Positions 43,398 through 52,790 of a stretch of DNA of 64,000 nucleotides are shown piece after piece. Under the pieces are notes generated by a model that was given only the letters and a program-made list of their open reading frames with translations, had not been told where the DNA came from and searched no databases. Positions within the stretch are counted from its first letter, which is position 1, and each line of letters opens with the position of its first letter. The position numbers were made by a program, and so were the translations under genes. Source of the stretch: Olsenella sp. Marseille-P4559 (lineage in GTDB: Bacteria; Actinomycetota; Coriobacteriia; Coriobacteriales; Atopobiaceae); assembly GCF_900605015.1 (NCBI RefSeq), contig NZ_LR027573.1:1272853-1336852 (forward strand), written 5' to 3'.

Positions 43398-45276
43398 GAT
43401 GTACGAGGGGCATCGCGCTCCCTCACCGGTGGTCGGGCTCTTTCTCGACACCTGCCAGCGGTATGCATACTTGGGGGTGGGCTACCTTATCGTCTGGCTC
43501 TTCTGGCTGGTCGGTCTGGCGCTGAGAATTGCTGGGCATACACCGCTCGCAGACCCCACGCAGGAGCTTGCGCAGTCCGGCGTGGGTGTACTGGTTCTCT
43601 CCGCAGCCGTCTCGTTCGCGGCTGAAAATGGAGCCTTCTCGTGGATCTTTGACCGCAGGGCGGTGCAGCTCTATGGCATGCTTCCGGTGCGGAGAGAGGC
43701 GGCCTTCCTGGCAGCTGCCCTGGCGGGTGTGATTCCTCTCCTCGTCGCGGTGGGCATTTCGGGCTTTGTGTTTGCCGCGATACTCGGCTTTGGGCAGGAT
43801 GCGGCCGCGATACTGCCTTGGATGGCAAGACATGCCCTGCTCATCGTGGCCTTTGGTGGCATTTCTGCCCTGTGCCTGCAGTTGGCGGGCCGGCCTGCCT
43901 TTGCCCTGCTGTGTTATCTCCTTGCAAACTTCTGCGCGTATGCGGCGCGGCAGTTTGCTGAGACCCTCTACAGCATCGTTGCGCCATCGGTGTCGTGGGC
44001 GTCCATCGAGGAGATTGACTGGGCAAGTCCGTTCGTGCGGCTCATGCAGGCTGTCGCCATGTGGGCAAGCACCTATCCCTTTCCCGTCCCCAAACTTGAA
44101 GTCGCTCTGACGCAGGTCCTTGTCATCTACGCAGTCGTCGGTCTTGCCTGCACGGCGCTGGGGGTGCTTGCCTTTTCCCGCCGCAACTTGGAGCGGGCTG
44201 GCGACGCATACGTGAGCCCCGTCGTGCGTACCGTGGTGAATGCGCTTGTCAGCGTCCTCATTGGGTTTGCTGCCACTGACCTTGTGCTCGCGATGTCACT
44301 CTCGAATGGCTATGGCATTCCCGCTCATGTGGCCTCGATGCTCTATGGCGTCTCCCCTCAGCTGGCGTGCCTATTGCCGGTTGCCTTCTCGGTGCTGGTC
44401 TTTGCGATTGCTGAAGTAATTATAGGCCGCGGCATCAAAGCGCTGCACAGGCGCCTCCCGGCAATTGCGGCAACAGCGGGCGTCGCCCTTGTGGCGAGCG
44501 TTGCCTGCGTGGGGTCTGCCGTAGATGCTGCGACCTACGTGCCCAACCCCACAGACGTTCAGCGCGCAACTATCTCCTACGTTGCCATGCCCTTTGAGGG
44601 CGAGGAGAATGTAGGGCGCGTGTGCCAGCTGCACCGCGTGTTGATGAGTTCTGCTCCCGCTGGCGACAAGCCTGCCCCAACGAGCACCAGCACAGAAACG
44701 ATTACGTACTGGATAAAGGACGGTACCAGCCTATCCCGCCAATACGTCATCCCCCTCAACGATGATGGCGAGCTGGTTGTCAGCAGCGAAGTGACGCAGG
44801 CCCTCGAGGACTTCGTTGACGACCCCGCAACCGAGAGGACGCTTCGCGCCCAGGTCGACGCCGCTCTTCTCGACGCAAGCTCATCGTACGTGATGCTGGA
44901 CTACCAGGAGTATTCGAAAGACCCCCAGGATGATGCACCCTGGCATAGCGAAGCAATCTCCTCCGGGGATTACGGGGCCCTCCGCGAGGCGCTCAACCAA
45001 GACATCGACGAGCGTGGTGCAGCGTGCGTGGTGCCGCTGTATCAGTTGACGACCGGCTTCTATGGCTCCGCTGGCGCTTTTCGGTACCAGACAGCCACGG
45101 GAGACCTCTTGGGGACTTCGGTTGAGACCCCCTACCTCGCCAACGTTAGCCTCTACCCAACGGCGACGCCCGACGAGGACTCCGTTGGCACGACCATCTA
45201 CCTCAGCGAGGGCGCGACGCCCCATACCGTCGCCTGGTTGCGCTCTCGCTACGACCTCGAGTTCGTCGAGCGTTGA
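43381..45276 (+). CDS. ABC transporter membrane protein with C-terminal extracytoplasmic domain
   Basis: 631 residues from the second of three tandem ATGs (43378, 43381, 43384), placed best relative to GGAGG at 43371; it overlaps the ATPase gene by ~17 bases. Residues ~25-380 hold about eight to ten helices (YLIVWLFWLVGLALRI, LAAALAGVIPLLVAVGI, VALVASVACVGSAVDA). The last ~240 residues are soluble and outside (TYVPNPTDVQRATISYVAMP onward) with no recognised domain. Such permeases with an outer domain occur in YtrCD-like and acetoin/bacitracin-type systems. Substrate unknown. Confidence 0.8.
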   Translation: MMASCEMYEGHRAPSPVVGLFLDTCQRYAYLGVGYLIVWLFWLVGLALRIAGHTPLADPTQELAQSGVGVLVLSAAVSFAAENGAFSWIFDRRAVQLYGMLPVRREAAFLAAALAGVIPLLVAVGISGFVFAAILGFGQDAAAILPWMARHALLIVAFGGISALCLQLAGRPAFALLCYLLANFCAYAARQFAETLYSIVAPSVSWASIEEIDWASPFVRLMQAVAMWASTYPFPVPKLEVALTQVLVIYAVVGLACTALGVLAFSRRNLERAGDAYVSPVVRTVVNALVSVLIGFAATDLVLAMSLSNGYGIPAHVASMLYGVSPQLACLLPVAFSVLVFAIAEVIIGRGIKALHRRLPAIAATAGVALVASVACVGSAVDAATYVPNPTDVQRATISYVAMPFEGEENVGRVCQLHRVLMSSAPAGDKPAPTSTSTETITYWIKDGTSLSRQYVIPLNDDGELVVSSEVTQALEDFVDDPATERTLRAQVDAALLDASSSYVMLDYQEYSKDPQDDAPWHSEAISSGDYGALREALNQDIDERGAACVVPLYQLTTGFYGSAGAFRYQTATGDLLGTSVETPYLANVSLYPTATPDEDSVGTTIYLSEGATPHTVAWLRSRYDLEFVER

Positions 45277-45300
45277 GCAACTCAAACTCTCGTCTCGCAT

Positions 45301-45345
45301 AGCGCCCCGCACGTGCGGTTACGTGGACCGCGCGTGTGGGGCGCT
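45301..45345. terminator. Long GC-rich hairpin before prfA
   Basis: AGCGCCCCGCACGTGCGG (45301-45318) pairs with CCGCGCGTGTGGGGCGCT (45328-45345), about 15 of 18 positions matched, 9-base loop. It lies 25 bases after the ABC operon stop; no T-run follows. Confidence 0.6.
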
Positions 45346-45457
45346 GCCGCCTGAGTCGAAACACCCCTGCGGTGGTAGACTTTGCAATGCTGACTAGTCA
45401 TGCCGCGTCACCGCACGGCATTCCGTACGCCGCGGCCCACTCGCAAGGAGAACTGCT

Positions 45458-46525
45458 ATGCGCGACAAGCTCGAGAAGATCATTGCCGCGTACGAGGAGC
45501 TGGAGCAGAAGATGGTCGACCCGGCCGTCGTCTCCGACCCCAAGGAGTACGCGCGCATCGCCAAGGAACACGCCGACCAGGCCGCCCTCGTGGCCAAGGC
45601 CCGCGAGTACCTCCAGGCCCTCGATGACATCGAGGCTGCCAAGGAGATGCTCCACGAGGCGTCCGACGCCGAGGAGAAGGAGATGCTCCAGGCCGACATC
45701 TCCGAGAACGAGGCCAAGGTCCCCGCCCTCGAGGAAGACGTCAAGTACATGCTCATCCCCGGTGACCCCAACGACGAGAAGGACACCATCGTCGAGATCC
45801 GTGCCGGCGTGGGCGGCGATGAGGCCGCCATCTTTGCCGGCGACCTCTTCAACATGTACCAGCGCTTCTCTCAGTCGCGCGGCTGGAAGACCGAGGTGCT
45901 TGATGCCAGCCCCGGCGAGGCCGGCGGCTTCAAGACCATCGAGTTCAAGGTCACGGGCGAGAAGGTCTACTCCGTCATGAAGTACGAGAGCGGCGTTCAT
46001 CGCGTCCAGCGCGTGCCCAAGACCGAGAGCCAGGGTCGCATCCAGACCTCCACGGCCACCGTCGCGGTGCTGCCCGAGGCCGATGAGATCGATATCGAAA
46101 TTAAGCCCGAGGACCTGCGCATCGATACGTACTGCTCCTCCGGTCCCGGCGGCCAGGGCGTCAACACGACCTACTCTGCCGTGCGCATCACGCACATCCC
46201 CACCAACACGGTGGTGCAGTCGCAGGAGCAGCGCTCCCAGATCCAGAACCGCGAGGTCTGCATGCAGATGCTGCGCGCCCGCCTCTACGAGGCCGAGCTC
46301 GAGAAGCAGCAGGCCGAGCAGGGCGCCGAGCGCCTCTCGCAGATCGGTCACGGCAACCGCTCCGAGAAGATTCGCACGTACAACCAGCCGCAGGACCGCG
46401 TCACCGACCACCGCATCGGGTTCAATTCCACATACAACGGCGTGCTCCTCGGCGACCAGCTCGACTCTGTGATCGACGCCCTCGCCGCGGCGGACCGTGC
46501 CGAGAAGCTCGCGCAGGCGGTGTAG
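45458..46525 (+). CDS. prfA: Peptide chain release factor 1
   Basis: 355 residues, AAGGAG upstream. The catalytic GGQ is in SSGPGGQGVNTTYSAVRITH; the PxT-type stop-codon recognition region lies in domain 2 before it. It releases peptides at UAA/UAG codons. Followed after 9 bases by prmC, whose product methylates the GGQ glutamine, the standard pairing. Confidence 0.97.
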   Translation: MRDKLEKIIAAYEELEQKMVDPAVVSDPKEYARIAKEHADQAALVAKAREYLQALDDIEAAKEMLHEASDAEEKEMLQADISENEAKVPALEEDVKYMLIPGDPNDEKDTIVEIRAGVGGDEAAIFAGDLFNMYQRFSQSRGWKTEVLDASPGEAGGFKTIEFKVTGEKVYSVMKYESGVHRVQRVPKTESQGRIQTSTATVAVLPEADEIDIEIKPEDLRIDTYCSSGPGGQGVNTTYSAVRITHIPTNTVVQSQEQRSQIQNREVCMQMLRARLYEAELEKQQAEQGAERLSQIGHGNRSEKIRTYNQPQDRVTDHRIGFNSTYNGVLLGDQLDSVIDALAAADRAEKLAQAV

Positions 46526-46534
46526 GCGGGCGGC

Positions 46535-47554
46535 ATGTCCAACCAAACATGGACCATCAAGCGCATTCTCGACTGGACCCGTGGCTACCTCGAGCGCAAG
46601 GGTGACGAGCATCCGCGGCTCTCTGCGGAGTGGCTGTTGAGCAATGTCACCGGGCTCTCCAGGGTCCAGGTCTACACGAACTTCGACAAGCCGCTTGCGC
46701 CGTCAGAGCTTGATGCCATGCACGATGTGGTGGTGCGCCGTGGCCGCGGCGAGCCCCTGCAGTACGTGACCGGCGAGATGCCCTTTCGCCACATCGTCCT
46801 GCACTGCGAGCGGGGCGTACTCATCCCCCGGCCCGAGACAGAAGTGCTGGTCGACGCTGCTCTCGAGGGCGTGGGCGCAGCCCCTCTCAGCTTCCCGGCT
46901 ATTCTGGGCGAAGCGCCCGGGCCCGCGGAGAGAGCCAGGCCTTCCGATCAGGACGACTCGCCCGAGGGCGAAGGACCTGGCGAGAAGGCCGCCGAGCCGG
47001 AGGAGCCGCCCGTATTGGTGGGGCCTGGCTGCCGCGTGCTGGAGGTTGGCACCGGTACCGGCTGCATTGCGCTTTCTATCGCAAGCGAGCGTCCCGGGAC
47101 TCGCGTGGTGGCAACGGACCTCTCGCCACAGGCCGTGGCACTCGCCACGCGCAACCGTGACGCGTTGGGACTTGGGCATGCGGTCGCCGTGGTCGAGGGG
47201 GATCTTGCCTCTGCCGTGGACCCGGAGCTCATGGGTACGTTCTCGGTGCTTGTCTCCAATCCGCCCTACATCCCTTCGGCGGTAGTGCCCACCCTGCCGC
47301 AGGAGGTCATTGGCTACGAGCCGGGCTTGGCGCTCGATGGTGGGGAGGACGGGCTGGACGTCTTTCGCCGCATCCTCGAGCTGGCGCCCCAGGCGCTTGC
47401 GCCGGGGGGCATGCTCTGCTGCGAGCTTTTCGAGGACAATGTGGGGGCCGCCGCGGAGCTCGTACATGCGCAGGGCGGTTGGGCCAGCGCCGAGGTACGA
47501 GAAGACCTCACGCACCGTCCGCGCGTCCTTGTTGCCATACGCGCCATGGGCTGA
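46535..47554 (+). CDS. prmC: Release factor glutamine methyltransferase
   Basis: 339 residues, longer than the usual ~280. N-terminal helical domain (LSAEWLLSNVTGLSRVQVYT), GEPLQYVTGEMPF, IPRPETEVLVD, SAM site VLEVGTGTGCIAL and the NPPY motif (SNPPYIPS), all typical of PrmC. A ~45-residue insertion rich in Pro, Glu and Gly (GEAPGPAERARPSDQDDSPE onward) sits between IPRPETE-VLVDAALEG and the SAM domain. It methylates the GGQ Gln of release factors. Confidence 0.95.
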   Translation: MSNQTWTIKRILDWTRGYLERKGDEHPRLSAEWLLSNVTGLSRVQVYTNFDKPLAPSELDAMHDVVVRRGRGEPLQYVTGEMPFRHIVLHCERGVLIPRPETEVLVDAALEGVGAAPLSFPAILGEAPGPAERARPSDQDDSPEGEGPGEKAAEPEEPPVLVGPGCRVLEVGTGTGCIALSIASERPGTRVVATDLSPQAVALATRNRDALGLGHAVAVVEGDLASAVDPELMGTFSVLVSNPPYIPSAVVPTLPQEVIGYEPGLALDGGEDGLDVFRRILELAPQALAPGGMLCCELFEDNVGAAAELVHAQGGWASAEVREDLTHRPRVLVAIRAMG

Positions 47555-47667
47555 CGAGACGCTTTCGGACACCCTTCGCTCTCTGGGCGGTGCTGTGGTC
47601 TCCGAAGACGCCTCAGCAGCCCACGATAGAACCCAGGGATCCCGCACCAGCGTTCATGGGAGGAACC

Positions 47668-48303
47668 ATGGCTCGTGTGATGCACGTGAATCAGGACAAC
47701 CCATCGCCGGAGGCGCTCGACGCAGCAGTCGAGGCCCTCAAGTCCGGCGGCGTCATCGTCTCGCCCACGGACTCCGTCTATGGCCTCGTGTGCGCGGCAA
47801 CGCCGGGAAACCCCGCCCACCGGAGCATCTTCGCCATCAAGCAGCGCCCCCGCACCCAGACGCTGCCCCTCTTCGTAGCAGACCCGGAGGACCTCCCCCG
47901 CTACGCAGCGGGTGTCCCCGCCTGGGCACACGCCCTTGTCCGCGCGTACTGGCCCGGTGCGCTCACACTGGTTGTTACCGCCACGGCTGCGCTTCCCGCC
48001 GAGTACCTCGCGCCCACGGGAACCGTGGCGCTGCGCTGCCCCAACTCGGAGCTCGTCCGAGAGCTGGCGCGTCGTGTGGGGCCTCTGGCCCAGACCAGCG
48101 CAAACACGCACGGCAAGCCCTCGGCAACCACGGGCGTGTCGGTCGATTCCCACATTGTCGATGCCGTTGACCTCACGCTGGATGGCGGCCCTGCGCCCAT
48201 AGCCATTGCTTCCACCATCGTGGACTGTACCGGCCCCACCCCGCGCATCCTGCGCGAGGGTGCCATAACCGAGCGGGACATCAAGCGCATAGCCGCTGCC
48301 TAG
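47668..48303 (+). CDS. Threonylcarbamoyl-AMP synthase (Sua5/YrdC/YciO family)
   Basis: 211 residues from MARVMHVNQDNPSPEALDAA, with GGGAGGAA upstream; the frame from 47479 is not supported. YrdC-domain signatures: SGGVIVSPTDSVYGLVCAA, IKQRPRTQTLPLFV, YWPGALTLVV, VALRCPNSELVRELA and GPLAQTSANTHGKPS. First step of t6A formation on tRNA decoding ANN codons. Shorter than two-domain Sua5, as in most bacteria. Confidence 0.92.
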   Translation: MARVMHVNQDNPSPEALDAAVEALKSGGVIVSPTDSVYGLVCAATPGNPAHRSIFAIKQRPRTQTLPLFVADPEDLPRYAAGVPAWAHALVRAYWPGALTLVVTATAALPAEYLAPTGTVALRCPNSELVRELARRVGPLAQTSANTHGKPSATTGVSVDSHIVDAVDLTLDGGPAPIAIASTIVDCTGPTPRILREGAITERDIKRIAAA

Positions 48304-48460
48304 CTCTTCTCGCCAGAGCACTGAGAGGTTGCCTTTTTGGTTGCCGTTTCGCAAAGACGCGCCCGCATGAGCGAATGGTAACCGCAACGCACGCCCTCAC
48401 GCGCTATCCTCTTGATAGGGTGCCGACGCAGGCGCCCGCACCAAGCAGAGAGGAGCCCAC

Positions 48461-48934
48461 ATGCGCGTTGCCATCGCCTCGGACCACGCCGGTTTCGACC
48501 AGAAGGGTCCTATCGTCAAGCATCTTCGCGAAGAGGGCTATGACGTTGTCGACCTGGGTCCCGTTTCGGGCGAACGCTGCGATTATCCCGATTTTGGCGA
48601 CAAGGTTGGTCGCTACGTCGCGTCCGGCAAGGCCGACCGCGGCGTTGTCATTTGCGGAACCGGCCTTGGCATTTCGATGACCGCCGACAAGGTTCCCGGC
48701 ATCCGCGCGACTCCCGTCCAGACGGTCCAGTTTGCCCAGCTCGCGCGTGAGCACAACAACGCCAATGTCATTGGCCTCTCGGGCCGGTTTGTGCCTCTCG
48801 AGACAAACGAGCAGATCGTCGACACCTTCCTCACCACGGAGTTTGCCGGCGGCCGCCATGAAGGCCGTGTCGAGAAGATCATGCGCGAGGACGATCCGTC
48901 GTTTGTCGGCGTCCCCGAGGAGTTCGGCTTGTAA
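48461..48934 (+). CDS. rpiB: Ribose 5-phosphate isomerase B
   Basis: 157 residues, GAGAGGAG upstream. RpiB/LacAB signature: MRVAIASDHAGFDQKGPI, DLGPVSGERCDYPDF, the catalytic Cys in GVVICGTGLGISM and the basic HEGRVEKI terminus. It interconverts ribose 5-phosphate and ribulose 5-phosphate. The 5' gap of 157 bases contains an inverted CTATC/GATAG at 48404-48418 that could be part of its promoter. Confidence 0.95.
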   Translation: MRVAIASDHAGFDQKGPIVKHLREEGYDVVDLGPVSGERCDYPDFGDKVGRYVASGKADRGVVICGTGLGISMTADKVPGIRATPVQTVQFAQLAREHNNANVIGLSGRFVPLETNEQIVDTFLTTEFAGGRHEGRVEKIMREDDPSFVGVPEEFGL

Positions 48935-49000
48935 TGCGCCAGCACACCATCCTGTCAGCGTCACCACGGGCTGCCGAGCGGGCCCAAAAAGGAGAATGCA

Positions 49001-50254
49001 ATGTACCTTGAGCACTTGAGCGACACCGATCCCGCGGTCGCCTCCGCCATTGGCGACGAACTCACGCGAGAGCGCAACTCCATCGAGCTCATCGCCTCAG
49101 AGAACTTCGTCTCGCTTTCTGTGATGGAGGCCGTGGGGTCCCCACTCACCAACAAGTACGCCGAGGGTCTTCCGGGACACCGCTACTACGGTGGGTGCTG
49201 GGCCGTCGACGAGGTGGAGAACCTCGCGCTCGACCGCGTGAAGAAGCTCTTTGGCGCGGCCTTCGCCAACGTCCAGCCCCATTCGGGAGCCCAGGCCAAC
49301 TACGCTGCCGAGGCAGCCTTCGTAAGACCCGGCGACACCGTCATGGGCATGGCCCTTGACAACGGCGGCCACCTCACCCACGGCTCGCCTGCGAACTTCT
49401 CGGGCAAGCTCTACAACGCGGTCTCCTACGGCCTTGACCCCGAGACCGAGCGCATCGACTTCGACGACGTTGCGGCAAAGGCCGAGAAGCACCAGCCCAA
49501 GCTCATCATTGCGGGTGCCTCGGCCTATCCGCGCGTCATCGACTTCGAGCGCTTTGCTCAGATCGCGCACGATAACGGCGCCGCGCTCATGGTCGATATG
49601 GCCCACATCGCTGGCCTCGTGGCCACGGGCCGTCACCCCTCGCCTGTCCCCTACGCCGACGCGGTCACCTCCACCACGCACAAGACCCTGCGCGGTCCCC
49701 GCGGGGGCATCATCCTCACCAATGACCCCGCCGTCTCCAAGAAGGTCAACTCCGCGGTCTTCCCGGGCTCACAGGGTGGTCCGCTCGAGCACGTTATTGC
49801 CGGCAAGGCCGTCGCCTTCGGCGAGGCGCTGCGCCCCGAGTTTGCCACCTACACCGACGCAATCCTCGCCAACGCCAAGGCGCTCGGCCGCGGCATGGAG
49901 TCGCGCGGCCTGAGGCTCGTGACCGGTGGCACCGATAACCACCTGCTGCTCGTCGATCTCACACCCGTCGGTGACGTGACCGGCCGCGATGCCGAGGCTG
50001 CTCTCGACGCCGTTGGCATCACCGTCAACAAGAACACCATCCCCGGCGAGCGGCGCTCGCCCTTTGTGACAAGCGGCATTCGCGTGGGTTCCGCGGCAGC
50101 CACGACGCGTGGCTTTGGCGAGTCGGAGTGCGAGCGCGTCGGCGAGCTCATTGGCGATGTTGTGACCAACCTCGGCGATGATGCCATCCAGGAGCGCGTT
50201 GCCGGCGAGGTGAAGGAGCTCCTTCAGATACACCCCCTCTACCCCGAGCTTTAA
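49001..50254 (+). CDS. glyA: Serine hydroxymethyltransferase
   Basis: 417 residues, AAAAAGGAGAA upstream. PLP lysine in [15 protein letters not shown]; other landmarks are [24 protein letters not shown] and [11 protein letters not shown]. It makes glycine and 5,10-methylene-tetrahydrofolate from serine, feeding the folate pool made downstream of the folK product. Short gap (66 bases) to rpiB. Confidence 0.97.
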   Translation: MYLEHLSDTDPAVASAIGDELTRERNSIELIASENFVSLSVMEAVGSPLTNKYAEGLPGHRYYGGCWAVDEVENLALDRVKKLFGAAFANVQPHSGAQANYAAEAAFVRPGDTVMGMALDNGGHLTHGSPANFSGKLYNAVSYGLDPETERIDFDDVAAKAEKHQPKLIIAGASAYPRVIDFERFAQIAHDNGAALMVDMAHIAGLVATGRHPSPVPYADAVTSTTHKTLRGPRGGIILTNDPAVSKKVNSAVFPGSQGGPLEHVIAGKAVAFGEALRPEFATYTDAILANAKALGRGMESRGLRLVTGGTDNHLLLVDLTPVGDVTGRDAEAALDAVGITVNKNTIPGERRSPFVTSGIRVGSAAATTRGFGESECERVGELIGDVVTNLGDDAIQERVAGEVKELLQIHPLYPEL

Positions 50255-50315
50255 GCTATGGGAGTAGGCCCTGCGGGAAGGCCTTGATCAGAGTGACTAG
50301 CGAGAAGGGAAGCAC

Positions 50316-50960
50316 ATGGCGGATTATGACGAGAGCAGGCTCACGGTCGTCGACCATCCCCTGGTCCAGCACAAGCTCAGCATCCTGAGGGACAAGGACA
50401 CGGGCACCAAGCAGTTCCGCGAGCTCGTGACGGAACTGGCAATCTTTGAGGGCTACGAGGCCATGCGCGACTTTCCCCTCGAGGACGTCGAGGTCGAGAC
50501 CCCGCTTGAGAAGACCACCTGCAAGCGGATTGCCGGCAAGAAGGTTGCCATAATCCCCATCCTCCGTGCTGGCCTGGGCATGGTCGATGGCATCCTGACG
50601 CTCGTCCCGTCTGCGCGCGTGGGACACGTGGGCATGTACCGCGACCCCGAAACCCACGTTCCCCATCAGTACTACTGCAAGTTCCCGTCTGACGTCGAGA
50701 ACCGCACCTGCCTCGTGGTTGACCCCATGCTCGCCACGGGCGGTTCGCTCACTGCGGCAATCCAGTTCCTGCGTGATGCCGACGTGAAGGACATCCGTTG
50801 CCTCACGATCGTGTCCTGCCCGGAGGGCGTCAAGACGGTTCTGGACTACGATCCCGAGGTGCGTCTCTACACCTGCTCGGTCGATAGGTGCCTTAACGAG
50901 AATGCCTACATCCTGCCGGGCCTGGGCGACGCGGGTGACCGCATCTACGGCACCAAGTAA
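50316..50960 (+). CDS. upp: Uracil phosphoribosyltransferase
   Basis: 214 residues. Upp motifs: ILRAGLGMVDG, HVGMYRDPETH, PRPP loop VVDPMLATGGSLTAAI and the C-terminal GDAGDRIYGTK. Converts uracil and PRPP to UMP. It follows glyA after 61 bases and precedes the small membrane protein and the atp operon, a common Gram-positive arrangement. Confidence 0.97.
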   Translation: MADYDESRLTVVDHPLVQHKLSILRDKDTGTKQFRELVTELAIFEGYEAMRDFPLEDVEVETPLEKTTCKRIAGKKVAIIPILRAGLGMVDGILTLVPSARVGHVGMYRDPETHVPHQYYCKFPSDVENRTCLVVDPMLATGGSLTAAIQFLRDADVKDIRCLTIVSCPEGVKTVLDYDPEVRLYTCSVDRCLNENAYILPGLGDAGDRIYGTK

Positions 50961-50961
50961 C

Positions 50962-51240
50962 ATGGCACTCTGGATTGCCTTGGGCGTGGCAGCGGGACTC
51001 CTCGCTGCCACACCCGTTCTATATGTTCTCTGGCACGCGGCGAGAGGGAACAGGCCGTCCCTGGCCGCAGGGCTGGGCAGCATCCTTGCGTCATTCTTGG
51101 GCATCCAGCTCCTCATCCTTGCCGTTCACCTGATGGATTCAACCGTTACCCTGTCGTTTGGCGTGGCGTCTGCATCTTCTTTTCTCGCCGTAGCGACCGT
51201 CGCGGGGGTCAACGCATGGAGATGGCAGTCTCGAGGCTAG
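50962..51240 (+). CDS. Small membrane protein between upp and atp operon (possible AtpI/AtpZ analogue)
   Basis: 92 residues starting MALWIALGVAAGLLAATPVL one base after the upp stop. Three hydrophobic segments (~2-24, ~38-58, ~63-82) and a short basic terminus. In many bacteria a small hydrophobic gene (atpI or atpZ) precedes atpB; position and size fit, but no diagnostic motif is present. The 426-base gap to atpB is longer than usual for an atpI. Confidence 0.65.
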   Translation: MALWIALGVAAGLLAATPVLYVLWHAARGNRPSLAAGLGSILASFLGIQLLILAVHLMDSTVTLSFGVASASSFLAVATVAGVNAWRWQSRG

Positions 51241-51666
51241 GGCGCTGCTCCCAACGCTGCCCGTCTTCAAGCATGTCTGAAATGTGTCAACCATGCGAAT
51301 TTGGTGAGGTGGCGCGGTGGCGCGAGCATCGCGGGTGTTGCTGCGATTGTCATCGTTTTACCAGTTAAACTAGGGTATCATTGTTGCCTATTGAACCATG
51401 TTCAAAAATTGGTACGAATTTGGCCTTTGCGTCCCACCAAAGTGCTAACATCCCTTTTTGCATTTCGGTCATCCGGCCTCTCGCCTTGGGAAGACGTGAT
51501 CGTGGCTGCAGCAAGTGCGGGCTCCCGACTGTTGCCGTGCAAAAGAGCCACGAATGGCCTTTGGCATGGAGCGGGTAGAATAGGACCCGTGCGCGCATCT
51601 GCGGGCACCCGCAGAGGGACTGCCTCTCGGTCACGTGGAGGCGAAGTGTGGAAGGAAGGACGAATA
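51241..51666. other. Long leader of the ATP synthase operon
   Basis: 426 bases with no credible gene; the atpB frame stays open through much of it but without homology. Bases ~51355-51425 are AT-rich (ccagttaaactagggtatca and onward), the best place for the atp promoter. A TAGAAT box at 51575-51580 is another candidate -10. No terminator-like hairpin seen. Confidence 0.5.
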
Positions 51667-52467
51667 GTGGACGCGCTTTCCAAGTTGCCCGACGCGATGG
51701 ACGAGCTGCTCGATGGCTTCATGTCTCATGCGGTCGTCGGGGATACCACAGTCGGCCTCACCCAGTACATCTTCTGGATGCTCGTCGCCATCGCGCTGCT
51801 CTGCATCGTGATGTTCGTCTTCAAGAAGAAGCAGGCGAAGAGCCTCGTCCCGCAGGGCTTCTTCGTGAACGGCATGGAGTCCCTCGTCGAGTTCGCCCGC
51901 GACGACATGTGCAAGTCAATCTTGGGCGACACCTGGAAGAAGCACTTCCCGTTCATCGCAGCGCTCTTCTTCTTCATCCTCTTCAACAACATCGTGGGCA
52001 TCATCCCCGGCTGCCACCCCGGCACCGGCACCATGGGCGTGACGGGCGCCCTCGCCCTGTGCTCCTTCGTCTACTTCATCGCCGTGGGCATCAAGCGTAT
52101 GGGCGTCCTGGGCTACCTCAAGAGTCTGGCGCCCAAGGGCCTGAACCCGGTCATGGCCGCCATGGTGTGGGTCATTGAGCTGTTCTCCACGTTCCTGCGC
52201 CTCATCACGTTGGCCGTCCGTCTTTTCTGCAACATGTTCGCCGGCCACGTGGTCATGGGCACCTTCGCCATCCTCGCGTCGCTCTTCTTCGAGCCGCTGC
52301 TGCAGGGCATCTCGCTCGCGGCGATCGGCAGCGCCGGCGCGTCTATCTTCTGGGTTCTCATCCTCATAGTCATCTACCTGGTCGAGATTCTGGTCGCGGT
52401 CATCCAGGCGTACGTCTTCACGCTGCTCTCTGCCGTCTACATCCAGCTCGTCGAAGAGAAAGAGTAG
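51667..52467 (+). CDS. atpB: F1Fo ATP synthase subunit a
   Basis: 266 residues from a GTG with GGAAGGA upstream. Several membrane helices; the essential Arg lies in LRLITLAVRLFCNMFAGH, and the C-terminal helix has EILVAVIQAYVFTLLSAVYI with conserved Gln. With the c-ring it forms the proton half-channels. First gene of atpBEFHAGDC. Confidence 0.95.
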   Translation: MDALSKLPDAMDELLDGFMSHAVVGDTTVGLTQYIFWMLVAIALLCIVMFVFKKKQAKSLVPQGFFVNGMESLVEFARDDMCKSILGDTWKKHFPFIAALFFFILFNNIVGIIPGCHPGTGTMGVTGALALCSFVYFIAVGIKRMGVLGYLKSLAPKGLNPVMAAMVWVIELFSTFLRLITLAVRLFCNMFAGHVVMGTFAILASLFFEPLLQGISLAAIGSAGASIFWVLILIVIYLVEILVAVIQAYVFTLLSAVYIQLVEEKE

Positions 52468-52520
52468 CAAACAGGGCAACTAGCGGCGAGCGCCGCTTCT
52501 GCATAGTGTGACGTCAAAAT

Positions 52521-52537
52521 CGCCTGAAGGTCAGGCG
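52521..52537 (+). other. Small hairpin in the atpB-atpE gap
   Basis: CGCCTGA-AGG-TCAGGCG, a perfect 7-bp stem with a three-base loop, ending 8 bases before the AAAGGAGG of atpE. It could stabilise or expose the atpE translation start; the c subunit must be made in large excess. Confidence 0.55.
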
Positions 52538-52555
52538 AGTGACAAAGGAGGAATC

Positions 52556-52750
52556 GTGGGAGTCATTGGTTATGGTCTCGGTGTTATCGGCGCCGGCATC
52601 GGCATCGGCCTCGCCGCTTACGGCGCAACCACTTCGATGGCCCGTCAGCCCGAGGTCCAGGGTCGTCTGTTCACTGTCTTCATCCTGGGCTCCGCATTCG
52701 TCGAGGCACTCGCCCTCATCGGCTTCGTCGTGACGCTGATCGCATCCTAG
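52556..52750 (+). CDS. atpE: F1Fo ATP synthase subunit c
   Basis: 64 residues from a GTG with a strong AAAGGAGG, shorter than the usual 70-85. The two-helix hairpin has GLGVIGAGIGIGLAAYG in helix 1, the polar ARQPE loop, and the ion-binding Glu in SAFVEALALIGFV. The residue after Glu is Ala, not the Ser/Thr seen in Na+-type rings, which points to proton coupling. Confidence 0.92.
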   Translation: MGVIGYGLGVIGAGIGIGLAAYGATTSMARQPEVQGRLFTVFILGSAFVEALALIGFVVTLIAS

Positions 52751-52790
52751 TGGGCGCGGCACTCACAGCGAACACCGAGTTGGAGGCAAT

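Noticed and set aside
52556..52750. Sodium-coupled ATP synthase
   Set aside because: The residue after the essential Glu of subunit c is Ala, whereas Na+-type rings have Ser or Thr there.
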